A stretch of DNA of 64,000 nt from JAJYKC01 sp035545735 (GCA_035545735.1 DASZXS010000064.1:92550-156549); one strand, 5' to 3'; shown: positions 34,332-45,400, counted from the first letter of the stretch. A program made the numbers and translations. The notes: a model not told the origin generated them from the letters alone.

Positions 34332-36435
34332 AGCGCTTTCCGCTTTGCGCGGGGAAGAGAGTCTCAAAAGCCTTGAAGTTGGCTGCCTTTACGGCCTGAA
34401 CGAAATCCCCGTAGGTCTTCTGTTCACACCCGAAACGAGCAAAACATCCCGTGGGATAGCCCCAGGAGTCAGCACCCGCGGTGGGCGAGGAGGACACGCC
34501 ATCGTATGGGTCATCGCGGCGGGTGATCAGGCCCCAATTCATGTTCTCGCCACGATTGTCGTAAAGCTCCCACCATTTCAGACCCACGAAGTGACGGGTC
34601 CCGGCCGTGTCGTGTGAATCCAACAACTCTTCCATGCGGCGCTGATAGAGTTGCCCACGCGCGGCCTGGGTCGACAGAAAATCGGTTTTGGCCGCGCTCT
34701 TGGACATATAAGAATCCGATGGCGCCGGATACCCTTCCCAGGAAATCCATGGTTTGTCGCCCCCGTACGTGGCCACGAAATCCACGCGCTGCTGGAGGTC
34801 CTTGCAGTTGGAGCAAACCGGCGGAGTGGTGCTCAAATTGATCACGTCCAGGTATTTCGATGCCGCTTGCAGTATCTCCCGGCGCGGCGGGGCGCTCCAC
34901 GTTCCCAGCACCGTGGGCCCGGTGTACATTACACCGGGCGCGACGCTGTTTAGCACGCCCTTAATGGTGGAGAAATACTTTTCGGCATGATGCTGCAGGA
35001 AATCGCTCAGGTCTTTTTGCATGCCGGGCGCTGCCCCCTGCAGCCGTCCGGAGTCGGCCGGCACCCAGCAAGGTCCACCCGCGCGTGCCGGGCACGTGCC
35101 GTCTTCATCGAGAACGCCCGAGCCCTTACCCCAGCCGCCCGAGGAACCGAAACTCGTATATTTCGATCCCCATGCGGCGTTGAGGCTGCCGATTTTTCCG
35201 CCGTAGCGAGCGGAAAGCCATGCGCCGAGTTCTTTCTTCGAATAGACCGTCGGGTCCTTGTACTTCGCGCCAAATTTACGGTTCTCGGCCTGCTCCGGAG
35301 CCGTGACGAGTATGATCCAGCCGAGATGAGGCTGATCGTACCCGGGAGCGGCGACGCCATTGCTGACGGTCGGGAAATCGGGGCCTGCGCCGAATCCCTG
35401 CAGGTTGTCGGTGTCGTCTACGACGAAGCCGATCAGGTATTCTTTGTGTTTGCCGGCGATCGACTGGCGGATCCAGCGGTCCTCGGCGACGGACGTTCGC
35501 AGCCACTGCTCAAAGCGTGGATCCCAACAGTCGATCGATTGTGAACGATAGCCGTCGTAAACCTCCGTTTTCACGCCGGCGATCAGGTCCTTGACCGGGC
35601 CATCGGCGTAGTTCCCCGAGTTCGACATCGAATACATGCTGGGAGCGATGAAATCGAGGAAGGGAAGCTTCACCGGGATGGTCTGATCGGGCGTCTGCCA
35701 GTCGGAGTGATCCGCGATTGGGAGCGTCCATGCGTTGGCGTACTCGGCCAGCGTGTTGAAGCCCCAGGACTGGAGGCGGCGAACCGATTGCAACGCCCAG
35801 TTCAGGGTGGAATTGGTGGTAGCGCCCCGCCGGTACTTTTCATCCACGACTTCGCCGAGAGCGATTCCCTCGCTATCTTTGCCGGAATCGCTGGCGTCCA
35901 CGTGATAGACACCGTTCATCCAAAAAACGTGGCCGGCGGGCGTGCAGAGGCGCCAGCGGTTTCCACTTCGCTCGGCGTAGAAATGCGGCTGAGGACCGCG
36001 CTCGCACGAAAGCTCGGAGAGCCCTCCATAGGCGTCAAATTTCCGGTCGAGGACCCGGATCTGAAAGTCCTTTGACGCGACGAGCTGCTTTTTCCTGTCG
36101 AGCGCCGCAACGGTGAACGAGTAGGCGCCCGGTTCCGCCGGCGTTCCGATGATCTGACCGGACTTTGCCTCTAATTTGAATCGGCCCGGGAGTGCGCCCT
36201 GGGTAATGGACCAGGTGTAGGGCGCAGGCACGTTGGCGGCCGTGAGCTTTGCCTCATAGGGACGAGACAGGAAAGCGTCCTGCAGTGCATGGGTGATGAT
36301 GGCCGGTCCGGTTTCCTTCGAAACAGGAGAGCCGCTTTCCGCCCGCGGCGTGCTGGCGGGGGTCTGCTGGCAGGCCGCCATGCAGAGGGCGCATAACGAC
36401 AGGGGGAAAAGAATCGCTCGAAGAAAAGGGCTCAT
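34330..36435 (-). CDS. Secreted glycosidase-like lipoprotein with Ig-like domain
   Basis: The ATG at 36435 gives a lipoprotein signal with lipobox MAAC. Residues 40-140 are a He_PIG-type Ig domain (PYTWSITQGALPGRFKL...GQIIGTPAEPGAYSFTV). From about residue 150 a catalytic-looking domain has WRLCTPAGHVFWMNGVYHVD, SWGFNTLAEYANAW, FVVDDTDNLQGFG, and KPWISWEGYPAP, with several paired Cys. The G-x-x-F/W-x-N-G-V opening is typical of agarase-like and other clan-A glycosidases, but I cannot give a family. The whole 500-residue core is closely repeated in the next gene upstream (36550-40014). Length is 701 residues. Confidence 0.75.
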   Translation of the reverse strand: MSPFLRAILFPLSLCALCMAACQQTPASTPRAESGSPVSKETGPAIITHALQDAFLSRPYEAKLTAANVPAPYTWSITQGALPGRFKLEAKSGQIIGTPAEPGAYSFTVAALDRKKQLVASKDFQIRVLDRKFDAYGGLSELSCERGPQPHFYAERSGNRWRLCTPAGHVFWMNGVYHVDASDSGKDSEGIALGEVVDEKYRRGATTNSTLNWALQSVRRLQSWGFNTLAEYANAWTLPIADHSDWQTPDQTIPVKLPFLDFIAPSMYSMSNSGNYADGPVKDLIAGVKTEVYDGYRSQSIDCWDPRFEQWLRTSVAEDRWIRQSIAGKHKEYLIGFVVDDTDNLQGFGAGPDFPTVSNGVAAPGYDQPHLGWIILVTAPEQAENRKFGAKYKDPTVYSKKELGAWLSARYGGKIGSLNAAWGSKYTSFGSSGGWGKGSGVLDEDGTCPARAGGPCWVPADSGRLQGAAPGMQKDLSDFLQHHAEKYFSTIKGVLNSVAPGVMYTGPTVLGTWSAPPRREILQAASKYLDVINLSTTPPVCSNCKDLQQRVDFVATYGGDKPWISWEGYPAPSDSYMSKSAAKTDFLSTQAARGQLYQRRMEELLDSHDTAGTRHFVGLKWWELYDNRGENMNWGLITRRDDPYDGVSSSPTAGADSWGYPTGCFARFGCEQKTYGDFVQAVKAANFKAFETLFPAQSGKR

Positions 36436-36549
36436 TACGGTCGGAGTCTGCCCGGTTCGATGGTAGCATAGGGTCCGATTCCAACCGCTTCGCCGAGAGG
36501 AGTGCGAGAGCTTTCCCCTCGCACTCAAGAATGCTCGCAAGTACCTTGG

Positions 36550-39500
36550 TTACTTGCCCGATGCGATAGTGCGTATCGCTAAGATATTGGCGCTTTGTAC
36601 CGCGGTGATAAAGTCGCCGTAATTGCCTTGCTCGCAGCCATGCCCGCTGACGCATCCAGTGGGATAACCCCACGCATCCGCCCCCGGCGTCTTGGTGGCG
36701 GCAGCGCCGTCATAAGGGTCGTCCCGAGGTGTCAGCAAACCCCAGTTCGTGGATTCGCCGCGCATATCGTAGAGATCCCACCACTTGAACCCGACCAGGT
36801 GAAAAGTGCCGGTGGAAGAATCGGCCGCGGTCACCAGTTGCTGTACTCGCTGCTGGTATGCCTGGCCGCGCTGAGCCTGGGTCGAAAACTCGTCCTGCGG
36901 TGTAGCGTAGGGAGCCATGTAGGAATCCGCGTTGGCGGGGAATCCTTCCCACGATACCCACGGCTTATCGCCGAAGTACGTGCTGATGAAATCGATTCGT
37001 TGTTGTAGATCCGTGCAGTTGGAGCAGAGCGGCGGGATGGTGGCCACGCCGAGCACGTCAACGTATTGCGAGGCGGCCTGCAGGATCTCGCGGCGCGCCG
37101 GGGTACCCCAGGTGCCGAGCGTTGTCGGTCCGCCGTAGAGAACTCCGGGCAATTTCTGCGAAAGAGCGTTTTTCACAATCGAGAAGTAATTCTGCGCATG
37201 AAACAGCAAGAACCCGTTGAGGTCGCTCTGCATTGCAGCGGTCGCGCCATTGAGGGTAAACGCGTCGGTCGGCACCCAGCAGGGCGAGCCAGCCCGGGAG
37301 GGACAGGTGCCATCCTCGTCCAGGACGCCGCTACCGGTTCCCCATCCGCCGGCCGAGCCGAAGGTGGTGTACTTTGAACCCCAGGCGGCGTTCAACGCGG
37401 CGATGCTCCCGTTGTACTTGTTGGAGAGCCAGGAACTAAGCTTCTGCTTGGAATAGACGGTCGTGTTGCTGTAAGTCACCCCCCAACTGCTGTTGGAGCT
37501 TTGGGTGGGCGCGGTGACCAGAATGATCCAGCCAAGGTGCGGCTGATCGTACCCCGGAGAAACCACTCCGTAGGCAACCGTAGGGAAATCGGGGCCCGCG
37601 CCGAATCCCTGCAGATTGTCGGTGTCATCGACCACCATCGCGATCTGGTAGTCGTGGTAGCTCGCTGTCATGGACCGGACCGTCCAATAGTCATTCGAGA
37701 GGTCGTTGTTGAGCCACTGCGCGAAATTGGGATCCCAGTAATCTACCGATTGGGAGCGGTAGCCTCCGTATACACTCGTCTTGACGCCGGCCATTAAGTC
37801 CTTTACCGGGCCATTGGCGTAGTTGCCGCTATTCGTGAGTGAGTACAAACTTGCCGGTGTGTAGCCAACAAATGGAAGCTTCACCGGGATGGATGCGTCG
37901 GGCGTTGTCCAGTCGCCATTGGTTGCAATGGGCAGTGTCCAGGCATTGGCATATTCGGCCAGGCTGGTAAAGCCCCAGGACTTCAGCCGCCGCACCGTTT
38001 GGAGACCCCAGTTGAGAGTGGGATTGCCCGTGAAGCCGGTTGCGTACTTGGACTGAACCAGGTCCGAGAGAGCGTTGCCCTGGTAGTCCGTACCCGAATC
38101 GCTCGCATCCGCGTTATAAACGCTGTTCATCCAGAAAGCGTTCCCGGCCGGGGTACAAAGATGCCAGCGTTTGCCGATCTTCTGGGTGTAGAAGTTGGGT
38201 TGCGGCCCTTTGGGGCAGGGAAGACTTGTGAACCCTCCGTACTGATCCGCGGCCACCTCCAGGACATTGAGACTGAAAGTCTTGCTGCCGGAAGCGTTGT
38301 TGGCATCGTGCACTCGGAAGGTGACCGGAAACTGGCCGGCATTCGTGGGCGTTCCGGAGAGAACGCCGGTGCTGGCATTGAGGCTGAGCCCGGCGGGAAG
38401 GGCGCCGGACACGCTCCAGGTATACGGAACCGATCCTCCGCTTGCGATGAGAGTCCCCGTATACGCCTGGCCGATGTTCCCCATCGCCAGCGAATTGGTC
38501 AGGATTCCGAGCGTACCGGAGGTGGCGGGCGATACCAGCAGGCTGAGGAGTTTGCTGGCGGCGCCGCCATTGGCATCGGAAACCGCGACTGTGAAGCTGA
38601 AGGTTCCCGTCTGTGTCGGCGAGCCGGTGAGGACGCCGGAATTGCTGATCGTGATCCCCGAAGGCATGGAACCAGCGCTTACGCGCCACGTGTACGGCGC
38701 CTGCCCTCCCGATGCCGTCAAACCGGCGCTAAACGCAACACCGGCGACCGCCGCAGGCAGCCCGGTGGTGGCGACCGAAACAGCGGGGAAGACGGTCACC
38801 GACGCCGCGCCGCTGGCGTCCGGGGAGGCCACCGAGGTCGCCACAATCGATACGTCCTGGACGGAGCCGACCGAAGCCGGAGCGGTGTAGAGACCCGAAC
38901 TCGAAACAGATCCAACGGCGGGGCTTACGGTCCATTTCACGGCGCCATTTGCGGAGCCTGAAACCTTTGCCGAGAACTGCTGGCTTTGCCCGGCATCCAG
39001 AGATTTGCTGGTGGGGCTGACGTTGACGCTCACCGGATTCACGACATTTGGCTCAATAGTAAGCGTCGCGGTATCCGCCACCGACGGCTGAGCCACGCTG
39101 GCCGCTGTGATCGTGACCATGGTTTCGGAAGCGGTCGAAGCGGGGGCCGTGTAGAGCCCCGAAGGGGAAATACTGCCGATCGCGGGGCTCAGAGACCATG
39201 TCACGCCGGTATTGGCTGTCCCCGTGACGGAAGCGCTGAATTGCTGCTGCTCACCGGCGTTGATGGTGGCTGCCGATGGCGACACGTTTACTGCGATTCC
39301 CGACTGCGGCGAAAGCACGCCCACCTGCGTGGTGTCCGTCCGGTTCGGGTCTGCGTTGCTCTGGCAAACGATAATCACGACGCCCGGCGGAACCTCGGCC
39401 GGGGCCGTATAAAGCCCGCTGCTAGTGATGGAGCCGAAGGCGTTCCCTCCTTGGACTCGCCAGTTTACGCTCGTGTTGGACGTTCCCGAGACACGGGGAT

Positions 39501-40014
39501 AGAATTGCAGGCTCCTTCCGGCTCCGAGCAGAGAACGCTTCGGATAGACGTTCAAGACAACGCCGTTGAATACCCACACGCTCGATGCGGCGGTCTGGAC
39601 CGGCGATGCGATTGTAGAGGCGGTGATGTTCAGACTATATTGCGATGGTGGCGTGGCCGGCGCCGTGTAGAGCCCGCTGCCGGATATCGTTCCCAACGTC
39701 GCATTTCCTCCGGGCACTCCGTTCACGGACCAAACTACGTCGTCGCTCGTTGCCAGCCTAATCGTGGAGCCTACCAGAGCGACGAACTGCTGTGAGCCCG
39801 ACGCCGCCACATTCGCCCAGGGCGGGAACACAAAAACGGGTCCCGAACTGGGTGAGGTGGCCAATAGGGCCGAGGCCCCGGCGCCCAGAAGCACGCACAA
39901 CTTGAACAGCCAAAGGCGCTTAAACGGCCGCCGCCACGACGCCGAACGCTCCTGGGCCGTTGGAACGGCAGACCCGGATTTGGCTTTGTTGCCCGGGGTT
40001 CCAAGTTTCATCAC
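36550..40014 (-). CDS. Large secreted glycosidase-like protein with four Ig-like repeats
   Basis: This 1154-residue protein has an N-terminal membrane or signal segment (LWLFKLCVLLGAGASALLA). About four BIG2-like repeats follow, each ending S-G-L-Y-T-A-P-A (GTISGSGLYTAPA, GSITSSGLYTAPA, GSISPSGLYTAPA, GSVSSSGLYTAPA), then two He_PIG-type Ig domains (residues ~440-630). The C-terminal ~500 residues are paralogous to the 34330 protein, with WHLCTPAGNAFWMNSVYNADAS and PWVSWEGFPANADSY. The repeats probably hold the enzyme away from the cell or bind carbohydrate. The start is one of two adjacent ATGs at 40014/40011. The gap to the paralogue is 114 bases, so the pair looks like a duplication with domain loss or gain. 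Confidence 0.75.
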   Translation of the reverse strand: MMKLGTPGNKAKSGSAVPTAQERSASWRRPFKRLWLFKLCVLLGAGASALLATSPSSGPVFVFPPWANVAASGSQQFVALVGSTIRLATSDDVVWSVNGVPGGNATLGTISGSGLYTAPATPPSQYSLNITASTIASPVQTAASSVWVFNGVVLNVYPKRSLLGAGRSLQFYPRVSGTSNTSVNWRVQGGNAFGSITSSGLYTAPAEVPPGVVIIVCQSNADPNRTDTTQVGVLSPQSGIAVNVSPSAATINAGEQQQFSASVTGTANTGVTWSLSPAIGSISPSGLYTAPASTASETMVTITAASVAQPSVADTATLTIEPNVVNPVSVNVSPTSKSLDAGQSQQFSAKVSGSANGAVKWTVSPAVGSVSSSGLYTAPASVGSVQDVSIVATSVASPDASGAASVTVFPAVSVATTGLPAAVAGVAFSAGLTASGGQAPYTWRVSAGSMPSGITISNSGVLTGSPTQTGTFSFTVAVSDANGGAASKLLSLLVSPATSGTLGILTNSLAMGNIGQAYTGTLIASGGSVPYTWSVSGALPAGLSLNASTGVLSGTPTNAGQFPVTFRVHDANNASGSKTFSLNVLEVAADQYGGFTSLPCPKGPQPNFYTQKIGKRWHLCTPAGNAFWMNSVYNADASDSGTDYQGNALSDLVQSKYATGFTGNPTLNWGLQTVRRLKSWGFTSLAEYANAWTLPIATNGDWTTPDASIPVKLPFVGYTPASLYSLTNSGNYANGPVKDLMAGVKTSVYGGYRSQSVDYWDPNFAQWLNNDLSNDYWTVRSMTASYHDYQIAMVVDDTDNLQGFGAGPDFPTVAYGVVSPGYDQPHLGWIILVTAPTQSSNSSWGVTYSNTTVYSKQKLSSWLSNKYNGSIAALNAAWGSKYTTFGSAGGWGTGSGVLDEDGTCPSRAGSPCWVPTDAFTLNGATAAMQSDLNGFLLFHAQNYFSIVKNALSQKLPGVLYGGPTTLGTWGTPARREILQAASQYVDVLGVATIPPLCSNCTDLQQRIDFISTYFGDKPWVSWEGFPANADSYMAPYATPQDEFSTQAQRGQAYQQRVQQLVTAADSSTGTFHLVGFKWWDLYDMRGESTNWGLLTPRDDPYDGAAATKTPGADAWGYPTGCVSGHGCEQGNYGDFITAVQSANILAIRTIASGK

Positions 40015-40461
40015 TCTTTTGAGTACCTCTTCGAAAAAGTATTACAAACCCTCTATGACTACTAGGACAAAAAGTATAGTACGTTTGTCACAGACTTGGC
40101 AGCGAAAAATTTGGGTGTAGAGCCTATCTTTAAAAAAGTGCCATGTCTCTATGGACATACAAGCCATTGCGACAACCCGATCGCAAGGTTCCCGCAAGCT
40201 GTCCAAGGATGGTGCCCGCCCCAATGAGTCGCAACAGAAAAGTACTATCAGGACCCTCGATCGCTATGCTCCCCCCTATTTTTCTTGTCATGTTTTGTCA
40301 AGCGTTGGCGGAGGAGGTCTCGCGCGCGGGCTCCCGGCCGTCTTACCTGGCAGGTAACTAGACTGCAAAATCTTTCCACTGGCGGCTAATCGCAACGGAA
40401 AAATTACTGAAAATAAAGATCTTGCTGGCGGCGGCTGTTGGCCCGAAGATTGCCTTCCCAC
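40015..40461. other. 447-base divergent intergenic region upstream of the NRPS cluster
   Basis: No convincing gene is present. A good -10 (TATACT on the minus strand, 40073-40078) may serve the 36550-40014 gene. At 40111-40130 and 40252-40262 lie short motifs shared, in the same order, with the flank of the transposase at the window end. ATGTC/GACAT arms form a hairpin at 40143-40158. A perfect palindrome sits at 40343-40357. Confidence 0.5.
40343..40357. promoter_or_regulatory. Perfect 15-base palindrome, candidate operator of the NRPS operon
   Basis: TTACCTG-g-CAGGTAA, with 7-base arms and a single central base, lies about 105 bases upstream of the first NRPS start. Palindromes of this form (ACCTG/CAGGT) are typical of dimeric repressors and LuxR-type activators. 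No regulator gene is seen next to it. Confidence 0.5.
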
Positions 40462-42411
40462 ATGGCAATGCGCGAAAGGGCTCAAGCTTTGGATGGAATC
40501 TCGTTCTCCCGGGCCGATTCCGATATGGAAGTTTTGCTCCAGGACCTGTTTGCAGCGAATGTCGTTCGCCGGGCTGACTCGCCCGCGGTGATCGCCGCGG
40601 GCCGTATGCTAACGTACGCGCAGTTGGAGACGTTGTCGCGTGGCTGGGCGCACCGGCTGCAGAGGCTCGGCGCCAGGCCGAACACGCTGGTCGCCATAGT
40701 GATGGAAAAGGGCTGGGAGCAGATTGTCGCCGTGCTCGCGGTTCTCCGGTCTGGCGCCGCGTACCTTCCCGTGGATCCCAACGTTCCCGCGGAGCGCCTG
40801 GCGTTTGTGCTCGCCGACAGCGGCGCCGTGGTGGCGCTGACGCAATCGCAGATCGAATCCAAGCTTTCCTGGCCTGCGGGAGTGACACCGCTCTGCGTTG
40901 ACCGGGGAACCCCGGAGGTATCGGAAGAGATCGCTTGCCCGGCGTCGCCCGCCGATCTCGCGTATGTGCTCTATACCTCGGGATCCACCGGAACCCCGAA
41001 AGGCGTAATGATCGCGCATCGCGGCGTGGTCAATTGCATTCGTGAAACGAATCGGACTTTCGCGATCACCGATAAGGATCGGGCAATTGCCATTACGGCG
41101 CTTCATCATGACATGTCGGTTTATGACATTTTTGGCATGCTTGCGTCCGGCGGCGCGATTGTTATCCCCGCCGCAAACGCCGGCCGGTCACCGGACCATT
41201 GGGCGGAGCTCATCGCCGGCGAACGGGTGACGATCTGGAATTCAGTGCCCGGCTTCATGGAGATGTTCCTCGAATATGCGGCGGGACAAAATCTGAAGCT
41301 CCACGGTCATCTCCGGCTTGCCTTTCTCGGTGGCGACTGGATTCCGGTAAGCGCCCCGGCGCGCATTCGAAAACACTTTGGCGATGTGCAGACCGTGAGT
41401 GTCGGCGGGCCCACGGAAACGACGGTCTGGAACATCTGGTATCCAGTGAAGGAAGTGGATCCATCCTGGCGCAGCATCCCTTACGGACGTCCCATTGCGA
41501 ATACCCGCTACTACGTCATGAACGATGCGTTGGAAGAGTGCGCGCCCGGTCAACCGGGCGAGCTTTGCTGCGCGGGCGTTGGAGTAATGCAAGGATACTG
41601 GAAGCGTGAAGAATTAACTCGCTCGCGCTTCGCCGTTCATCCGCAGACGGGGGAGCGAATTTTTCGAACCGGCGACCGGGGCCGGCTGCTACCCGGCGGC
41701 GAGATTGAGTTTCTCGGACGGATGGACGCGCAGGTGAAGATCGGCGGGCAGCGGATTGAGCTGGGGGAGATTGAAGCCAACCTGGCACAGCATCCCGGCG
41801 TCAAGGCCGCCGCGGTGAAAGTGGTTCAGTCCGGTGGGCATCCGAAGCTTGCCGCTTATGTGGTCCCCGGGGAAGAGAGCCGGCCCACCGCCGGCGGTCT
41901 GAAAGAGTTTTTAGAATTGCGTATTCCCGGTTACATGATTCCCTTCGCGTTTGTAATGCTGGATGCTCTTCCGCTGAACGCGAACGGGAAAGTGGATCGC
42001 GATGCCTTGCCCAATCCCGCGCCAGGCAATATCCTGGACGGAGTGGCCATCTCTACCCAGGGCGCCGCGAACCCGCTGGAGGAGACAATTCTTTCGGTGT
42101 GGAGCAAAACGCTGAACCGTGGGTCCCGGGACGCGAATCGAATTGGCTTAGACGATAACTTTTTCGACATAGGCGGTAATTCTCTGCTGCTAATTGAAGC
42201 GCATACTGAGTTACAACGCCGGCTGGAGCGTCAAATCCCAGTTACGGCCTTGTTTGAATTTCCGACCGTGCGCTCGCTGGCGAGCGACTTGAACGGTGAG
42301 GGCGCCGGGCGGCTGGCGGTTGCGGACTTAGACGCGAGGAGCGCGCGGCAGAGGGAAGCGATGGCGCGCAGGCGCGCCGCGTCCGGCCGTCTGGGAGCGC
42401 CCGCGCGATGA
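40462..42411 (+). CDS. NRPS loading module: adenylation plus carrier domain (A-T)
   Basis: Domains are A (residues ~15-520) and T (~545-620). A-domain motifs are intact: LYTSGSTGTPKGVM, GGPTETTVWN, FRTGDRGRL, and NGKVDR with the catalytic Lys510. The carrier site is GGNSL with Ser574. There is no condensation domain, so it should load the starter unit onto its own carrier. The specificity residues I read by eye are D-M-Y-N-F-G-V-V-W-K, nearest to the Cys-type (D-L-Y-N) group with the W-N-S-V-P and G-G-D-W-I-P segments; this is tentative. Starts at 40462, 40489 (TTG, with AAAGGG upstream) or 40525 are all possible. The stop overlaps the next gene as ATGA. Confidence 0.9.
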   Translation: MAMRERAQALDGISFSRADSDMEVLLQDLFAANVVRRADSPAVIAAGRMLTYAQLETLSRGWAHRLQRLGARPNTLVAIVMEKGWEQIVAVLAVLRSGAAYLPVDPNVPAERLAFVLADSGAVVALTQSQIESKLSWPAGVTPLCVDRGTPEVSEEIACPASPADLAYVLYTSGSTGTPKGVMIAHRGVVNCIRETNRTFAITDKDRAIAITALHHDMSVYDIFGMLASGGAIVIPAANAGRSPDHWAELIAGERVTIWNSVPGFMEMFLEYAAGQNLKLHGHLRLAFLGGDWIPVSAPARIRKHFGDVQTVSVGGPTETTVWNIWYPVKEVDPSWRSIPYGRPIANTRYYVMNDALEECAPGQPGELCCAGVGVMQGYWKREELTRSRFAVHPQTGERIFRTGDRGRLLPGGEIEFLGRMDAQVKIGGQRIELGEIEANLAQHPGVKAAAVKVVQSGGHPKLAAYVVPGEESRPTAGGLKEFLELRIPGYMIPFAFVMLDALPLNANGKVDRDALPNPAPGNILDGVAISTQGAANPLEETILSVWSKTLNRGSRDANRIGLDDNFFDIGGNSLLLIEAHTELQRRLERQIPVTALFEFPTVRSLASDLNGEGAGRLAVADLDARSARQREAMARRRAASGRLGAPAR

Positions 42412-45400
42412 GAGACGATCTCAACGGAATCGCCATCATCGGAATGGCCGGACGTTTTCCGGGCGCGCGCAGCGTGGCTGAATTCTGGCGCAATCAGAAG
42501 GAGGGCGTGGAATCGATTTCCCATTTCACGGAGGGCGAGATTGAAACACTGGATGCCCGCGGCGCGGAGAACCCGGATTACGTCAAGGCGCGCCCCGTGC
42601 TTGACGGCGCGGACGAGTTCGACGCGGCATTTTTTGGCGTGTATCCCAAAGAAGCCGAGCTGATGGACCCGCAGCACCGGGTATTCCTGGAATGCTGCTG
42701 GGCGGCTTTCGAAGACGCGGGCTACGATCCGTCGAAGTGCCCGCCTCTCACCGGAGTGTATGCCGGATGCAGCCCGAGCACTTACTTTCTTCGTAATGTT
42801 TGCCGGGACCGGAAGTTTCTGGAAGACTACACCGGCGGTTATCAGGTGGAGAACTATCCGGCGCTGCTCGGTAGTAACGTCGATTTTCTGGCCACTCGCG
42901 TCGCCTATAAGTTGAATTTGAAAGGTCCGGCTTTCACGCTGCAAGCCGGCTGCTCGACTTCCCTATTGGCGGTATGCCAGGCGGCACAGGCTCTCCAGAG
43001 TTATCAGTGCGACATGGCTTTGGCGGGTGGTGTCTCCATCACCTTTCCGCAGAAACGCGGTTATCTCCATCAGGAAGGCGGAATGGTTTCCCCGGACGGG
43101 CATTGCCGCCCCTTCGATGCCGAGGCCGCCGGAACCGTGTTCGGAAGCGGCTCCGGGGTTGTGCTACTGAAGCGGGTGGAAGATGCGATCGAAGACGGAG
43201 ACCACATCTACGCGGTAATTCGCGGCTACGCGGTGAACAACGACGGCGCGGCCAAAGTCGGCTACACGGCGCCGAGCGTGGAAGGGCAGGCGCAGGTGAT
43301 CGCGATGGCTCATGCGTCCGCCGGAGTGGACCCGGAGACCATCACTTACATCGAGGCCCACGGCACCGGCACTCCGCTGGGTGATCCGATTGAAATCGCC
43401 GCGCTGACGCAGGCGTTTCGCGCGAGGACGGACGCGCGGCAATTCTGCGCGATCGGCACGGCGAAAGCGAGCGTCGGCCATCTGGATATCGCGGCGGGAG
43501 TAACGGGCCTGATCCGCGCCGCGATGGCCGTCCATGAGGGACTTCTGCCCCCGACTCTCCACTTCCGGACTCCGAATCCGAAACTCAAGCTGCAAGATAG
43601 TCCATTTTACATTAACGCCGAGCTGCGCCCATGGGCGGATGGGCCGGCGCCACGCCGCGCGGGCGTGAGCGCATTCGGCGTGGGTGGAACGAACGCCCAC
43701 GTTGTTCTGGAGCAGGCTCCGGCAATCGCGAGCCGGCCTCTGCCCGAGGGCGCCCAGGTTCTGACGCTCTCCGCGAAAAGTGGCGCGGCGCTCGATGCGG
43801 CAACGGAAAATCTTGCGCGCCACTTGGAAAGCCACGCGGACCTGAATCTTGCCGACGTCGCTTTTACTCTTCGAGAGGGACGCCGGCACTTCGAGCACCG
43901 GCGTTTCGCCGTCGCCGCCGATTTGAAGTCCGCGCCGGAGGCGCTGCGACACTCCCGGGGATCGAAGGATGAGAACAGTTCGAGGCAGTTAGTCAACCCC
44001 AGGGCGGGTTTTTTGTTTCCGGGGCAGGGAAGCCAATACCCCGGCATGGGCCAGGAACTCTACCAGCGGCACCGTGTGTTCCGGGATGCAATGGACCGGT
44101 GTGCACGGATTCTCCGGGAGAGCTTCGATTTCGATCTGCTGGATACGATGTTTCCTCCCGATCCCAGGGATCCGGAGGCGCGCCGGCGTTTGAGCGCCAC
44201 GCAATGTGCCCAGCCGGCTATTTTTGCGATGGAATACGCCCTCGCGCAGCTTTGGATTTCCTGGGGCGCCGTTCCGGCGGCGATGACCGGACATAGTATC
44301 GGCGAGTTTGTGGCGGCTTGCCTGGCGGAAGTATTTTCCCTGGAAGACGGACTTTCGCTGGTCGCCATGCGGGGCCGCATGATGCAGGCTCTTCCCGCCG
44401 GAGCGATGCTTTCGGTACGGCTCGCCGAGCCGGACATCGCGCCGCTCTTGAATGGACACCTGGCGCTGGCCGCCACCAATAGCCCGATGCTCAGCGTCAT
44501 CTCCGGCCCGCTCGATGACGTTGAAGCACTGGAGCGCGCCCTAAACGAGCGGAACATAGCCAATAAGCGGCTATCCACATCGCATGCCTTCCACTCCGCG
44601 ATGATGGAACCCGTGATTGAGCCTTTCACCGCGCGGATCAAACAGGTGCGTTTGAGTGAGCCGAAGATTCCCTACGTTTCGACGGCGACAGGAACCTGGA
44701 TTACGGCCGGGCAGGCTACCGATCCCCAATACTGGGGTAGCCATCTACGCCACACCGTGCGGTTTTCCCAAGCCATTTCCACTCTCCTATCCGCGCCGGA
44801 TCTGATTCTGCTGGAAGTGGGACCGGGGCGTGCGCTAACGACGCTGGCCCGGCAGCACTCGGCGAGTCCCTCGGAGCAGCGCGTCATTGCATGCCTGCCC
44901 GATTCCTGCGCGGCGTATTCCGAAACGTTCTCCCTGTTGAAAGCGGCCGGGTCGCTATGGCTATCGGGATATGACGTGAAATGGAACGCGATCGATCCGG
45001 AGGCTTCTCACCGGCGCGTTTCACTGCCAGAGTATCCTTTTGAACGGAAGAGATTTTGGCTCGAACCTCCGGCTCCGGCGGCCGGAGTGGAAGCGCCCGC
45101 TCAGCCGGCGGTAGAGGATGCGGTTCCGGCGTCCGCTCCGCCGTCTGGTGCGGCAGAGGAGGCGCCGGTCGATGTGAGCGAGCGGAGGCGCGCGGAGGTT
45201 CGCTCCCTGCTGAGCACCATCTTTGAGGATCTTTCCGGCGCGGACCTGTCAGAGGCCGCCCCATCGGACACGTTCCTCGACATGGGCTTCGATTCACTAT
45301 TTCTGACCCAGGTGAGCCAGGCGGTTCAAAAGCGATTCCAGGTGAAAGTTACGTTCCGCCAGCTTCTCGATCAGCAATCGACGCTGGAATCGTTGACGGA

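Noticed and set aside
36550..40014. Adhesin-only interpretation of the Ig-repeat protein
   Set aside because: The C-terminal 500 residues are clearly paralogous to the neighbouring glycosidase-like protein, so the repeats are accessory domains rather than the whole function.
40042..40224. 60-codon minus-strand frame with a C-x-x-C motif (FRCQVCDKRT)
   Set aside because: It has a weak zinc-finger look, but no ribosome site and no wider similarity that I can recognise. It overlaps the motif region, so it may be an IS remnant at most.
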